Shown here: in pieces, positions 45,209 through 54,083 of the stretch | Layout of the letters: every line of letters starts with the position of its first letter | How positions within the stretch are numbered: the first letter of the stretch is position 1 | NCBI RefSeq assembly: GCF_001294535.1 | Contig: NZ_LGIC01000065.1 | Coordinates: forward strand, 1 to 64,000 | Reading direction: 5' to 3' | Source of the DNA: Cypionkella psychrotolerans | GTDB lineage: Bacteria > Pseudomonadota > Alphaproteobacteria > Rhodobacterales > Rhodobacteraceae | DNA length: 64,000 nt | Notes under the pieces: generated by a model | Told to the model about the DNA's origin: nothing | What the model saw: only the letters and a program-made list of their open reading frames with translations | Database searches by the model: none | Made by a program: the position numbers and the translations under genes

Positions 45209-46768
45209 CTACTTCTGCCCGACTGCAGCCTCGGCTGCGGCAATCGCAGCCTTGCGTTTTGCAATAGCATCGCCAATCGGCGGACCCTGGAACCGGCGGT
45301 TTTCAAACCCAACCCAAATCAAAAGAGCCAGAACGATGAAGCCCAAAGTGATCTCTAGCGCCCAGTCGTTTGGCGGCTGGATGCCGATGTAGAACATGAT
45401 GGCCATCGAGATAATCGACAGAACGGCCATCAGTTTGTAGGTGCCCACGCCGATATTCCATGGCCCCATGGCGGGCCATTTCGGACCGCCAATCGCAATC
45501 AGACCCAGCGTAATCGGCAGGGCGAAGGACAGGAACAGGAAGATGACAGTGCAGGACACCACGATCGAATAGGCCGGGGTGCCGGCAATGGTGATGGCCG
45601 ACGTCAACCACACGAACAGCACCGACAGGACCGAGGCAGTCCAGATCGCATTCACCGGCACGCGGTGTTTCGGGCTGACGGTTGCCAGTGCTTTTGATGC
45701 ACCGGGAATGCCGCCATCGCGCGAGAAGGCAAACAACATGCGGCTGGCCGAAGTAACCGTGGCTAGACCGCAAAGCCATTGCGACACGAAGATCGCGACA
45801 TAGAGCACGGTCTTCAGGGTCGGATTGACGGCGCTGTCCATGCCCCAGAAGAACACGTTCCAGCCTTGCTTGGCAGCGTCATCCATATTCGGCAACATCA
45901 GCACGAACGAGCACAGCATGATCCAGCCGAACAGGCCTGACCAGATCACCGAGGAGACCATACCCTTGGGCACCGAAACCGAGGCTTTGACGGTTTCTTC
46001 GGCAGTATGGGCCGAGGCATCATAGCCAGTGATGGTATAGATCGGCAAAAGCAGCCCTAGAAGGAAAGCCATGCCGCCGCCGACGGCCACAGGCCAAACC
46101 GATGATGCGCCCTCGGTTCCGGTGTAGTTGCTGAAGGTCCAGAGCCGCGAGAAATCCCATGAGCTTGCCGAGAACAGGCAGGCGAAGGTCAGAGCCGCTG
46201 CCGTGGCAAGGATCAAAAAGCCCGAAAAATCGGTCAGTTTCGCAGTGAGTTTGATGCCGAAATGGTTCACCGCCGCCTGAGCCCCGGTGATCAACGCAAC
46301 GAAAATTACCCGGTGCGACAGCGTGTCTTCCAAGCCGATCAAGGGCCCAAACGAGCCGAAGAAGAAGTAGAAGGTGCCGACGTTGATCGCCCCCAACACG
46401 GTGATCAGCCCCAGCAGGTTCAGCCATGCCGACAGCCAGCCGGTAAAGCGGTTCCCCAAGATCGAGCCCCAGTGGTAAAGCCCGCCCGCCGTCGGATAGG
46501 CCGACGAGATCTGCGCCAGAGCCAGCGCAAAGACACCCGACATCAGCACGCCCAGCGGCCAGCCAAGGCCAATCGCGGCACCGCCTGCACCCGAGGTGGC
46601 CTGCCCGAGCGAGTTGATCCCGCCCGAAAGAATACAAATAATAGAAAACGAGATCGCAAAGTTAGAGAAACGGCTCATTGAGCGTTCCAACTCTTGCGCG
46701 TAGCCCATGCCATGCAGAACTTTCACGTCTTCATGGTGGTCTTTATCGGTATAGTCTTCCGATGCCAT
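45209..46768 (-). CDS. APC-superfamily amino acid permease
   Basis: A 519-residue inner-membrane transporter with about 12 helices. The N-terminal QELERSMSRFSNFAISFSIICILSGGINSLGQATSGAGGAAIGLGWPLG is the helix-1 substrate loop of the amino acid/choline subfamily (GABA permease or BAT1-like). Later PIYTITGYDASAHTAEETVKA and NAIWTASVLSVLF conform to that group. Single gene with its own terminator. Substrate not decidable from sequence. Confidence 0.87.
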   Translation of the reverse strand: MASEDYTDKDHHEDVKVLHGMGYAQELERSMSRFSNFAISFSIICILSGGINSLGQATSGAGGAAIGLGWPLGVLMSGVFALALAQISSAYPTAGGLYHWGSILGNRFTGWLSAWLNLLGLITVLGAINVGTFYFFFGSFGPLIGLEDTLSHRVIFVALITGAQAAVNHFGIKLTAKLTDFSGFLILATAAALTFACLFSASSWDFSRLWTFSNYTGTEGASSVWPVAVGGGMAFLLGLLLPIYTITGYDASAHTAEETVKASVSVPKGMVSSVIWSGLFGWIMLCSFVLMLPNMDDAAKQGWNVFFWGMDSAVNPTLKTVLYVAIFVSQWLCGLATVTSASRMLFAFSRDGGIPGASKALATVSPKHRVPVNAIWTASVLSVLFVWLTSAITIAGTPAYSIVVSCTVIFLFLSFALPITLGLIAIGGPKWPAMGPWNIGVGTYKLMAVLSIISMAIMFYIGIQPPNDWALEITLGFIVLALLIWVGFENRRFQGPPIGDAIAKRKAAIAAAEAAVGQK

Positions 46769-47035
46769 TCAGTTACCCTCCGAACCGTTGATTGGTCGTT
46801 ATTATCGTTGGCGGTGCGACGTTATGCCGTCCCTAGCCGTAGGGAAGCGCGGATTTTACAGTCTGGCAAGCACTGAATAGATATTTTCAGAAATCAGCGA
46901 CGGGCGGGCCGGGTTGCGATCTGCGACGGACATTTTTGCGTCGCAAATGCGCAAAAGACGGGCGGCCCCAAATTCATAAAATGGCTGGCACTGGATTTGC
47001 AGGCAGGGCTGGCCTAGGTGATGCGGCTGGCTTAA

Positions 47036-48211
47036 ATGTCAGGCAGGGCAACAAGGGGCGCGGGCGTGATCCTGATCGAAGACGGACCTCTGGGGAAGCC
47101 AGCGCTGTTTGACACTGCTGAAGCGCTGATCGTGGCGCGGGCTGCGGATGAGGTGGCCCCGGCTTTGGCGCAACTTGACGCCATGCGTGCGCAGGGCAAA
47201 TGGCTCGCGGGCTATATCAGCTACGAGGCTGGCTATGCGTTAGAGCCAAAGCTGGCGGGGCTGATGCCAGCGGCGGACCCCACGCGGCCCTTGCTGGCGT
47301 TCGGGGTGTTCGCCGGGCCCAGCGATCCGGCGCAGGTGCTGGCTGAGGCGAAGGCCGAGGCGCGCGGCGTGGCGGTCGCGGCGCTGGAGCCTGCGATCAA
47401 CCGCGCAGAATACGGCGCCGCTATGGACCGCGTGATGTCCTATATCGCGGCAGGCGATTGCTATCAGATCAACCTGACCTTTCCGCTGCGCACGCGGCTG
47501 CTGCAAGGCTCGGCCCTTGGGCTCTATGCTGCGCTGCGGGCGCGGCAGGCGGTGGGGCATGGTGCCTATCTGGATCTTGGCGTGGGGCCGGTGCTGGTCT
47601 CGCGCAGCCCGGAATTGTTTTTGCGCACGACGGCGGCGGGACGGATTGAAGCAAGGCCGATGAAGGGCACAGCCCCCCGCGACGCTGACCCCGTGCGCGA
47701 TGCGGAACTCGCCGAGGCGTTGCGGGGCAGCCCGAAGGATCAGGCGGAAAACCTGATGATCGTCGATCTGTTGCGCAATGACATCAGCCGGGTGGCGCAG
47801 ATCGGCTCGGTCAAGGTGCCGGAACTGTTCGCGGTGGAACATTACGCAACGGTGCATCAGATGGTCAGCCGGGTGGTCGGGCAACTGATCGAAGCCCCCA
47901 GCATGACCGCGCTGATGCCAGCCCTGTTTCCCTGTGGATCAATCACCGGCGCGCCGAAAATCCGCGCGATGCAGATCATCCACGAGGTCGAGCCGTTCCC
48001 GCGCGGCGTCTATTGTGGTGCGATGGGCTGGATGGCCCCGGATGGCGCGTCGTCGTTCAACGTCGCGATCCGCACGTTGTCGGTGTTTCCAGATGGCGCG
48101 ATAGAATTGAATGTCGGCGGTGGTGTGGTGCAAGACAGCACGCCCGATGGCGAATGGGAGGAGGCGTTGTGGAAAGCGCGTTATCTGCAGGGGCTGGTGC
48201 GCCCGGCCTAA
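47036..48211 (+). CDS. pabB: Aminodeoxychorismate synthase component I
   Basis: A 391-residue chorismate-binding enzyme forming 4-amino-4-deoxychorismate for folate. The catalytic segment is ARPMKGTAPRDADPVRDAELAEALRGSPKDQAENLMIVDLLRNDISRV; the Lys in PMKGT is the PabB hallmark (Ala in TrpE). The closing motifs GSITGAPKIRAMQIIHEVEP and FNVAIRTLSV are present. N-terminal region includes YISYEAGYALEP. pabC begins inside its 3' end, so the two steps are coupled. No clear RBS is visible before 47036. Confidence 0.93.
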   Translation: MSGRATRGAGVILIEDGPLGKPALFDTAEALIVARAADEVAPALAQLDAMRAQGKWLAGYISYEAGYALEPKLAGLMPAADPTRPLLAFGVFAGPSDPAQVLAEAKAEARGVAVAALEPAINRAEYGAAMDRVMSYIAAGDCYQINLTFPLRTRLLQGSALGLYAALRARQAVGHGAYLDLGVGPVLVSRSPELFLRTTAAGRIEARPMKGTAPRDADPVRDAELAEALRGSPKDQAENLMIVDLLRNDISRVAQIGSVKVPELFAVEHYATVHQMVSRVVGQLIEAPSMTALMPALFPCGSITGAPKIRAMQIIHEVEPFPRGVYCGAMGWMAPDGASSFNVAIRTLSVFPDGAIELNVGGGVVQDSTPDGEWEEALWKARYLQGLVRPA

Positions 48212-48819
48212 AGCTGATCGAGACGCTGTGTTGGGATGGCGCTGCATTGGTGCGCTTGCCCCTGCATCTGGCGCGGCTGTCCGCTTCGGCGCGCAGCTTG
48301 GGCTGGGGCTATGATCCGGCTGTGGCCGAGGCGGCGCTGCGGGCAGCCGTGCCAGCGGCGGCCGCGCGGATGCGGCTGACGTTGGATGCAAGCGGCGCAG
48401 TTGAGGTGCAGGCGGCGGCTTTGCCTGCGGGCAAGGCGGTGTGGCGGGTGAGCTTGGCAGCTGACCGGCTGACCTCAGACGATCCTTGGCTGTCGGTAAA
48501 ATCGACAAAGCGCGCGGCCTATGACGCGGCACGTGCCAGTCTGCCGGATGGCTTCGATGAGGTGATTTTCCTCAACGAGTGCGGCGAGGTCTGTGACGGC
48601 TCGATCACCACGGTGTTTTTCGATCAGGGCGAGGGGCTCTGCACCCCGCCGCTCAGCTGTGGCCTGCTTCCGGGCGTGCTGCGCGCCGAAATGCTAGCGT
48701 CAAAAGCCGCGCGCGAGGCGGTTTTGCGCAGCGCCGATCTTGCAGATGTGCGGCTCTGGGTGGGCAATTCACTGCGCGGCCTGATCCCAGCGGTTTTTGT
48801 GCAAAAGGTCGGGGCGTGA
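48169..48819 (+). CDS. pabC: Aminodeoxychorismate lyase-like aminotransferase class IV protein
   Basis: About 216 residues of a fold-type IV PLP enzyme that would release pyruvate from aminodeoxychorismate to give p-aminobenzoate. Seen: LIETLCWDGAALVRLPLHLARLSASARSLGW, the Lys region SVKSTKRAAYDAAR, and EVIFLNECGEVCDGSITTVFF with the cofactor-binding Glu. Proposed start is a GTG at 48169 with GGGAGGAGG 5 bp upstream, overlapping pabB by 43 bp. Its 3' end overlaps the convergent cfa gene by 51 bp. At 216 residues it is short for the family. Confidence 0.85.
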   Translation: MESALSAGAGAPGLKLIETLCWDGAALVRLPLHLARLSASARSLGWGYDPAVAEAALRAAVPAAAARMRLTLDASGAVEVQAAALPAGKAVWRVSLAADRLTSDDPWLSVKSTKRAAYDAARASLPDGFDEVIFLNECGEVCDGSITTVFFDQGEGLCTPPLSCGLLPGVLRAEMLASKAAREAVLRSADLADVRLWVGNSLRGLIPAVFVQKVGA

Positions 48820-50019
48820 CGCCTCGGTGATGTAATCGCGCGTCAGCGGCACTGCATCCTGTCGGTTGGCAAGCTGCATCTGGAACACGCATTGCCGCCC
48901 TTCCCGGAAGGTCATCTCAGACGCGATCAGATAATACCGCCACATCCGGCAGAACCGATCATCATAAAGCGCACGAATTTTATCAATATTGGCCTCGAAG
49001 CGGTACAACCAGTGCGCCAAGGTCATGGCGTAGTGCAGCCGCCAAACCTCGATATCCGTCGGCCACAGCCCGGATTTCTCCATCGCCGCCGACATTTCGG
49101 ACAGGACGGGCACATAGCCGCCGGGGAAGATGTATTTTGTGATCCACGGATTGGTCGCACTCGGCGGTGCGGCGCGACCAATGGTGTGGATCAGCGCGAT
49201 ACCATTTGGGGCAAGCAGGTTTTTCACTTGCGCAAAATATTCGGGATAATGCGGCACGCCGACATGCTCGAACATGCCAACCGAGACGATGCGGTCAAAT
49301 GTGCCGGTCAACTGGCGATAATCCATCAGCTGAAACGACACGCGGTCGGACAGGCCAGCTTCGACTGCGCGCTCCACTGATCGTTTGTATTGCTCTTGCG
49401 AAAGCGTCACGCCCAGCACTGTCGTGCCATAATCTTTGGCCAGTGTCAGCGCCATGCCGCCCCAGCCCGAGCCGATATCCAACACCGTCATGCCCGGTTT
49501 CAGGCATAGCTTTGCGGCGATATGCGCCTTCTTTTGCTGTTGCGCCTGTTCCAGCGTGTCATCAGGATGGATGAAATAGCCGCAAGAATACTGCCTGTCG
49601 GCGTCCAGAAACAAATCATAGAGCGCGCCCGACAGATCATAGTGATGCTCGACGTTGGCGGCAGATCGCTGGGTGCTGTTGAACTGCGCCGCCCCGCGCA
49701 GCATCACCCGCACCGCATCCTGTATCCGCCGCCACCAGACCAGTGCGCCACCGCCTTTGGTGTTGGCAATCACCAGCGCCAGCAAACCGCGCAGATCATC
49801 CGCGTCGATGGTCAGGCTGCCATCCACATAGGCCTCGCCCAAAGCCAGATCGGGGTTGCGCGCCATGCGGCCGACAAGCGCGGGGTCGATCACCCGTACG
49901 GTCACGGAAGGTGCATCGCCGTTGCCATGGCGTTGCGTCGAGCCGTCTGGAAAATGAAGGATCAGCGTGCCTTGCCGGATCAACTGCGCCAACATTCTAT
50001 TCAAAATGGTCGTCCACAT
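48769..50019 (-). CDS. cfa: Cyclopropane-fatty-acyl-phospholipid synthase
   Basis: A 416-residue SAM-dependent enzyme that adds a methylene group across double bonds of membrane lipid chains. SAM site VLDIGSGWGGMALTLAKDYG, then VSVGMFEHVGVPHYPEYF and the bicarbonate/lipid region HTIGRAAPPSATNPWITKYIFPGGYVP. The N-terminal part binds membrane lipid. Start at 50019 (MWTTILNRML) is favoured since AAAGGG lies 8 bp upstream; an ATG 6 bp earlier is too close to that RBS. Confidence 0.9.
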   Translation of the reverse strand: MWTTILNRMLAQLIRQGTLILHFPDGSTQRHGNGDAPSVTVRVIDPALVGRMARNPDLALGEAYVDGSLTIDADDLRGLLALVIANTKGGGALVWWRRIQDAVRVMLRGAAQFNSTQRSAANVEHHYDLSGALYDLFLDADRQYSCGYFIHPDDTLEQAQQQKKAHIAAKLCLKPGMTVLDIGSGWGGMALTLAKDYGTTVLGVTLSQEQYKRSVERAVEAGLSDRVSFQLMDYRQLTGTFDRIVSVGMFEHVGVPHYPEYFAQVKNLLAPNGIALIHTIGRAAPPSATNPWITKYIFPGGYVPVLSEMSAAMEKSGLWPTDIEVWRLHYAMTLAHWLYRFEANIDKIRALYDDRFCRMWRYYLIASEMTFREGRQCVFQMQLANRQDAVPLTRDYITEASRPDLLHKNRWDQAAQ

Positions 50020-50433
50020 GATCATACCCTTTTTGCGCCCTGTGAGCATGGCTTTGGCACATCAATGGTCTCAGCTTTGGAACCGACACGCGGGCGAAAT
50101 GGCCCTTAGTTTCCATCGGCAAAGACAGAAATGTGGCTTTGCTCAACGAACCAAGCCCAATTCGGTTCCCAATATATCACATGACCTTGACTTCACTGCA
50201 TCCAAAGCGACCCTCGACGGCAAGCCAGCGGAGCACGTTGCGCGCATTGTCTTTATCTCGGGTTTGCGGGACTTCGCCCGAAACCCTCGGGAGCGCCCGG
50301 TGCAGCGGTCGGCGCGATCCGGGTAGGGTGGCGTTTGACATATCGGGTTTGATGTTGGTTAATCAAACCTAAACGGACACCTGTTAAGTCCTTGATATTG
50401 CGTGGCAGGGGTCATGCGCCACGCGTGGACAGC
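50020..50433. other. 414 bp gap between cfa and the M48 gene
   Basis: No convincing gene. An inverted repeat GGTTTGAT / ATCAAACC (50346-50369, 8 nt loop) lies near TTTGACATAT. A second 7 bp hairpin GCGTGGC / GCCACGC (50400-50425) sits just after the M48 stop and may be its weak terminator. The cfa promoter must lie in the left half; boxes were not assigned. Confidence 0.5.
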
Positions 50434-51171
50434 CTAAACGCCGCGCAGCTTAGCGACCACAGCGGCGACCAAAGCCTTGCGCTGCCGATTGGCCGGATGG
50501 GTGCCCAGAAACTGATCGCCGGGATCGGGCAGCCGATCAAAAAAGCCCGTGCCCTTGACCGGATCATAGCCGGCGTGAAACGCAATCTCGGCCCCGATGG
50601 CGTCGGCCTGCAATTCATATTCCTTCGAGAACTGCCGCGTCGCCAGCCCCGCCCCCATTTTCTGCGCCTGCTGAACCTCATCCTGCCCGGCCCCGGAAGC
50701 GGCGGCCAATATCCCCGCCATCATCGCGCCGGATAGGGCCGTTTGTTCCTGCTTGGGTATGTGACCCAGAATGTGATGACCGGCCTCGTGGCCCAACACG
50801 AAAGCGATCTCATCGGCGTTGCGGGCATCGGCGATCAAAGCCAGCGAGAATGCAATGATCGGCCTGCCTGACTTGTCGACGGTTTGGAACGCGTTGGCGG
50901 GCTGGCCGGGGCGGTCGTCGATCACGATCTGAAAATCGCAGCGATGCGCCACATGCTGCGCGCGGCAGTAGGCCTCGGCGACAGGTTCCACCCGCTGCAC
51001 CACGGTCAGAAAGTTCACCGCCGCCGCCCGCGATGCCAACGCACCGCCGGTTTGCGAGGGTTGGGTCAGCACCTGTGCGGCGCTGTCGCTTGGGGGCAAG
51101 GGTGGCATCCCTGGCTGTACGCAACCCGCCAGCAGTGCCGCCGCCAAAATCCATCCTGCCTGCCGCTTCAT
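50434..51171 (-). CDS. M48-family metalloprotease lipoprotein
   Basis: A 245-residue periplasmic protein. The signal ends in a lipobox (AALLAGC, lipidated Cys17). The zinc motif HEAGH is at 128-132 in FVLGHEAGHHILGHIPK, and the third ligand is expected in YELQADAIGAEIAFHAGYDP. PGDQFLGTHPANRQRKA is a typical M48 tail. It is a short relative of LoiP/YcaL that would degrade misfolded envelope proteins. Start at 51171 (MKRQAGWILAA) gives a proper signal peptide; the longer start does not. Confidence 0.9.
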   Translation of the reverse strand: MKRQAGWILAAALLAGCVQPGMPPLPPSDSAAQVLTQPSQTGGALASRAAAVNFLTVVQRVEPVAEAYCRAQHVAHRCDFQIVIDDRPGQPANAFQTVDKSGRPIIAFSLALIADARNADEIAFVLGHEAGHHILGHIPKQEQTALSGAMMAGILAAASGAGQDEVQQAQKMGAGLATRQFSKEYELQADAIGAEIAFHAGYDPVKGTGFFDRLPDPGDQFLGTHPANRQRKALVAAVVAKLRGV

Positions 51172-51345
51172 CACGCTCGCCTTCGCCGCTGTCCTGATAC
51201 TGCCCATATCAAACCCGTTGCGGTTTCATAGCCCCATCTGGGCCCGATCTGGCTGCACTTTCGCTTGAACGTGGCGCGGATGCTTGACCCTGATCACAAT
51301 GCGGGCTCATCTGGTTGTAATTTGATCCGGGACAGGAGCCTTGCG

Positions 51346-51591
51346 ATGTTCACCATCGAGCATGAATTCGACGCCACCGTGATCACATTGGTGGATGAGG
51401 GTGAGCCGGACAGCCCGTTGCAAGAGGACATCACCATTGATGCCTTCGCCGAATGTGTGGTGCTGCGGCAGATGGATCAAATGACCGATGAAGTGGTCGT
51501 GATCACGTTTTCCATCGCGCAGTTGCGTGACCTTGCGGCGGCGTTGGATCTGCCGGAGGGCAGTTACCGGATCGAGCCGAAGCAGCCCTAA
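51346..51591 (+). CDS. Small acidic hypothetical protein
   Basis: 81 residues (MFTIEHEFDATVITLVDEGEPDS...AAALDLPEGSYRIEPKQP). It is strongly acidic with a beta-rich start and no membrane segment. GACAGGAG precedes the ATG at 51346. Its stop overlaps the convergent DUF167 stop by 4 bp. It resembles small conserved Rhodobacteraceae proteins; function unknown. Confidence 0.7.
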   Translation: MFTIEHEFDATVITLVDEGEPDSPLQEDITIDAFAECVVLRQMDQMTDEVVVITFSIAQLRDLAAALDLPEGSYRIEPKQP

Positions 51592-51842
51592 TCCAGCCGG
51601 AACACCTTGTTGCGCGAGATTGCGCCGCGCAGCAGGGTCAGCCGGGATTTGGCGACACCAAGGGCATGGGCCAGCGCCTCGGTGACGGCAGCGGTCGCCT
51701 TTCCGTCTTCGGCCGCGGCGGTGACGCTGATTTTTATCATGCTGCCGTCGCGGGTGATACTGCTGCGGCGGGCGCGCGGCGTGACTTTGCAGGAAAACTC
51801 TGTCCCTGAAACCGCCAACTCTGCCCACGCGCCTTTTTGCAT
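51588..51842 (-). CDS. DUF167 (YggU) family protein
   Basis: An 84-residue protein with the DUF167 pattern: CKVTPRARRSSI then ISVTAAAEDGKATAAVTEALAHALGVAKSRLTLLRGAISRNKVFRL, where the A-AEDGKA segment and the G..S..K end are the conserved marks. Start at 51842 (MQKGAWAEL). Family function unknown. Confidence 0.87.
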   Translation of the reverse strand: MQKGAWAELAVSGTEFSCKVTPRARRSSITRDGSMIKISVTAAAEDGKATAAVTEALAHALGVAKSRLTLLRGAISRNKVFRLD

Positions 51843-51932
51843 GGGGACAGAGTGCAGAAGCCAGTGTGCAAGGGCAAGCCCACTTGACGAAGGCCGCCCA
51901 CACCGCCACCTCTGGCGCAAAGGAGTCCCTAT

Positions 51933-52517
51933 ATGATGCACGACGCTTCCGCTTTGACCCAAGATGCCTTCGATTTTCTGCAAACCCGGCAATCGCATCC
52001 GGCTAAGCTGTTCAAAGGCCCTGTGCCCGCGCGTGCCGAACTGCTGGAAATTCTGACCGCAGCCACCCGGGTGCCCGATCATGGCAAGCTGGAGCCCTGG
52101 CGGCTGGTGGTGCTGGACCGCGCGGCCATGCTGCGGCTGGGCGATCTGGCCGAGGCGCGGGCTCGGGAGATAGGGGCGGACGATGAAAAAATCGCCAAGG
52201 GGCGCGGGCAGTTTGATCTGGGGCAGTTGGCGGTGGCGGTGATTTCCTCGCCGAAAGCCTCGGATAAGATCCCGCTGTCAGAGCAGATATTGTCGGCCGG
52301 GGCGCTGTGCTTTGGCGTGCTCAACGCGGCTTTGGCGAAGGGCTGGGGGGCGAATTGGCTGTCGGGTTGGCCCTCGCATGATCCGGTGTTCGCGGCGCAG
52401 GCGTTTGGCTGTGTGGGCGATGAGACGGTTGCGGGCATCGTGCATATCGGCACAGTTGTGACGCCGATTTCTGACCGCCCGCGGCCTGATTTGTCGAAGC
52501 TGATCACATGGGCCTGA
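51933..52517 (+). CDS. Nitroreductase family protein
   Basis: A 194-residue FMN-dependent oxidoreductase of the YdjA-like type. It has FLQTRQSHPAKLFKGP with the FMN-binding R-x-S region, TRVPDHGKLEPWRLVVLD, and GWGANWLSGWPSHDPVFAAQAFG near the C-terminus. AAAGGAGTCCCT precedes the ATG (51933, or 51936 for the next Met). Physiological substrate unknown. It leads into the EI24-domain gene 34 bp later. Confidence 0.88.
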   Translation: MMHDASALTQDAFDFLQTRQSHPAKLFKGPVPARAELLEILTAATRVPDHGKLEPWRLVVLDRAAMLRLGDLAEARAREIGADDEKIAKGRGQFDLGQLAVAVISSPKASDKIPLSEQILSAGALCFGVLNAALAKGWGANWLSGWPSHDPVFAAQAFGCVGDETVAGIVHIGTVVTPISDRPRPDLSKLITWA

Positions 52518-52551
52518 TCGGCGGCGGCGTGAGCACCGGGAGTATCGGGAC

Positions 52552-53241
52552 ATGATCTTCAGTGATTTCGCCAAGGCGTTGAGTCAGCTTGGCGATGGCC
52601 GGTTTCTGCGGGTGATGCTGTTAGGGGTGGCGCTTGCGGCGGCGCTGCTGACCGGGGCCTATGCGGCGTTGTTGTGGCTGATTGAGACCTTCACGCCGGG
52701 CAGCATCGACATCCCTTTCGTTGGACCGGTTGGCGGCTTGGATACGCTGCTCAGCTGGGGCTCGATCCTGTTGATGGTGGTGCTTTCGGTGTTTCTGATG
52801 ATCCCGGTCGCCTCGGCCTTCTCGGGGCTGTTTCTGGAGGATGTGGCGCAGGCGGTTGAGGATCGGCACTATCCCAGTTTGCCAGCGCCAGAGCGCCAAA
52901 ACCTTGGTGATACGCTGATTGATACGGCCAATTTCATTGGCCTGCTGCTGGCGCTGAATACCGGGGCGCTGCTGCTTTATCCGTTTGCGGGGCCGTTCAG
53001 CCCGCTGCTGTTTTGGGGCATGAATGGTTATTTGCTGGGGCGAGAGTATTTCACGCTGGTTGCCACCCGCCGTTTGGGGCGGGATGGTGCGCGCGCGATG
53101 CGCCGCGCCTATAGTTTGCGGATTTGGGCGGCGGGGGTGCTGATGGCGGCCCCTTTGTCTATCCCGCTGATCAACCTTGCAATTCCTGTGTTAGGCGTCG
53201 CCACCTTCACCCATATGTTCCATCGGTTGAATCGTCAGTAA
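52552..53241 (+). CDS. EI24-domain (CysZ-like) membrane protein
   Basis: A 229-residue protein with four or more membrane helices; FGLFLEDVAQAVEDRHYPSLP-type and FWGMNGYLLGREYFTLVATRRL segments are the EI24/CysZ core. CysZ relatives move sulfate, but this branch in alphaproteobacteria is uncharacterised. Its end overlaps the convergent DUF1467 gene by 7 bp. Confidence 0.82.
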   Translation: MIFSDFAKALSQLGDGRFLRVMLLGVALAAALLTGAYAALLWLIETFTPGSIDIPFVGPVGGLDTLLSWGSILLMVVLSVFLMIPVASAFSGLFLEDVAQAVEDRHYPSLPAPERQNLGDTLIDTANFIGLLLALNTGALLLYPFAGPFSPLLFWGMNGYLLGREYFTLVATRRLGRDGARAMRRAYSLRIWAAGVLMAAPLSIPLINLAIPVLGVATFTHMFHRLNRQ

Positions 53242-53510
53242 CGGTTGGCCCACAGCCCGAACACATCCAGATCGGCGATGCCCCAGCGACCTGAAGTGAT
53301 CAGCAGATAGAGAATGGCGAAGATTACAATCGTGATCAACGTGGTCAGTTGGGCTTTCGGTTTGATCATGGCTTCGGCGGGGGCAGAACGCGGCGTGCCG
53401 GGTTCGACCTCACCCATCTGCGCCTGGCTTTTGAAGCGCAGCGGCAGCACGCAGAAAAACACCATGAACCAAGTGACCGAAAACAGCACCAATGCGGCGG
53501 TGATTGTCAT
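53235..53510 (-). CDS. DUF1467 family membrane protein
   Basis: A 91-residue protein with two membrane helices (ALVLFSVTWFMVFFCVLPLRF and LITIVIFAILYLLITSG) and the GEVEPGTPRSAP loop between them, the DUF1467 pattern. Its ATG overlaps the mce stop by 4 bp, an arrangement common in Rhodobacteraceae. Function unknown. Confidence 0.88.
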   Translation of the reverse strand: MTITAALVLFSVTWFMVFFCVLPLRFKSQAQMGEVEPGTPRSAPAEAMIKPKAQLTTLITIVIFAILYLLITSGRWGIADLDVFGLWANRY

Positions 53511-53911
53511 GTTTGCTCCAATTCCACCAAACAGCCGTTGAAGTCCTTGGGATGCAGGAACAACACTGGCTTGCCATGCGCGCCGATTTTTGGCTCTCCT
53601 GAACCCAGAACCCGTGCACCACTGGCTTGAAGATGGTCGCGCGCGGCCAGAATGTCATCCACCTCGTAGCAAATGTGATGGATGCCGCCTGCGGGGTTTT
53701 TCTCAAGGAAAGCCTTGATCGGGCTATTATCGCCCAAAGGATACAGGAGCTCGATCTTGGTGTTTGGCAGTTCGATGAAGATCACCGTGACGCCGTGGTT
53801 GGGCTCATCTTGGGGCGGCCCGACTTTCGCCCCCAAGGTATTGCGGTACTGATCCGCCGCCGCGGTCAAATCCGGCACGGCAATCGCGACATGGTTCAGG
53901 CGGCCAATCAT
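53507..53911 (-). CDS. mce: Methylmalonyl-CoA epimerase
   Basis: A 134-residue VOC-fold enzyme interconverting the (S) and (R) forms of methylmalonyl-CoA on the way from propionyl-CoA to succinyl-CoA. Metal ligands: His in RLNHVAIAVPDL, Glu in KIELLYPLG, His in GGIHHICYEVDD and Glu in CLVELEQT. It works with prpE and the propionyl-CoA carboxylase/mutase genes, which are not in this window. Confidence 0.93.
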   Translation of the reverse strand: MIGRLNHVAIAVPDLTAAADQYRNTLGAKVGPPQDEPNHGVTVIFIELPNTKIELLYPLGDNSPIKAFLEKNPAGGIHHICYEVDDILAARDHLQASGARVLGSGEPKIGAHGKPVLFLHPKDFNGCLVELEQT

Positions 53912-54083
53912 GGGCAGGCTCCTTGCAAGCTGATGCTGGCCTTATGGATGCAGCGCGGGGTTCCGGCAAGGGGGCGCGCGGTCGCAGGGTGGGTTGAAAA
54001 ATTTTACCAGCGGCGGTGGCGTTTACGATTTATGCACCAAAACCGTGGAAGACTGGCTGGGTCGATTTAGCCGCAGGTCCGCC

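Noticed and set aside
50346-50369. Inverted repeat GGTTTGAT/ATCAAACC as a PccR-type site
   Set aside because: It lacks the TTTGCAAA core and is not near a propionate gene.
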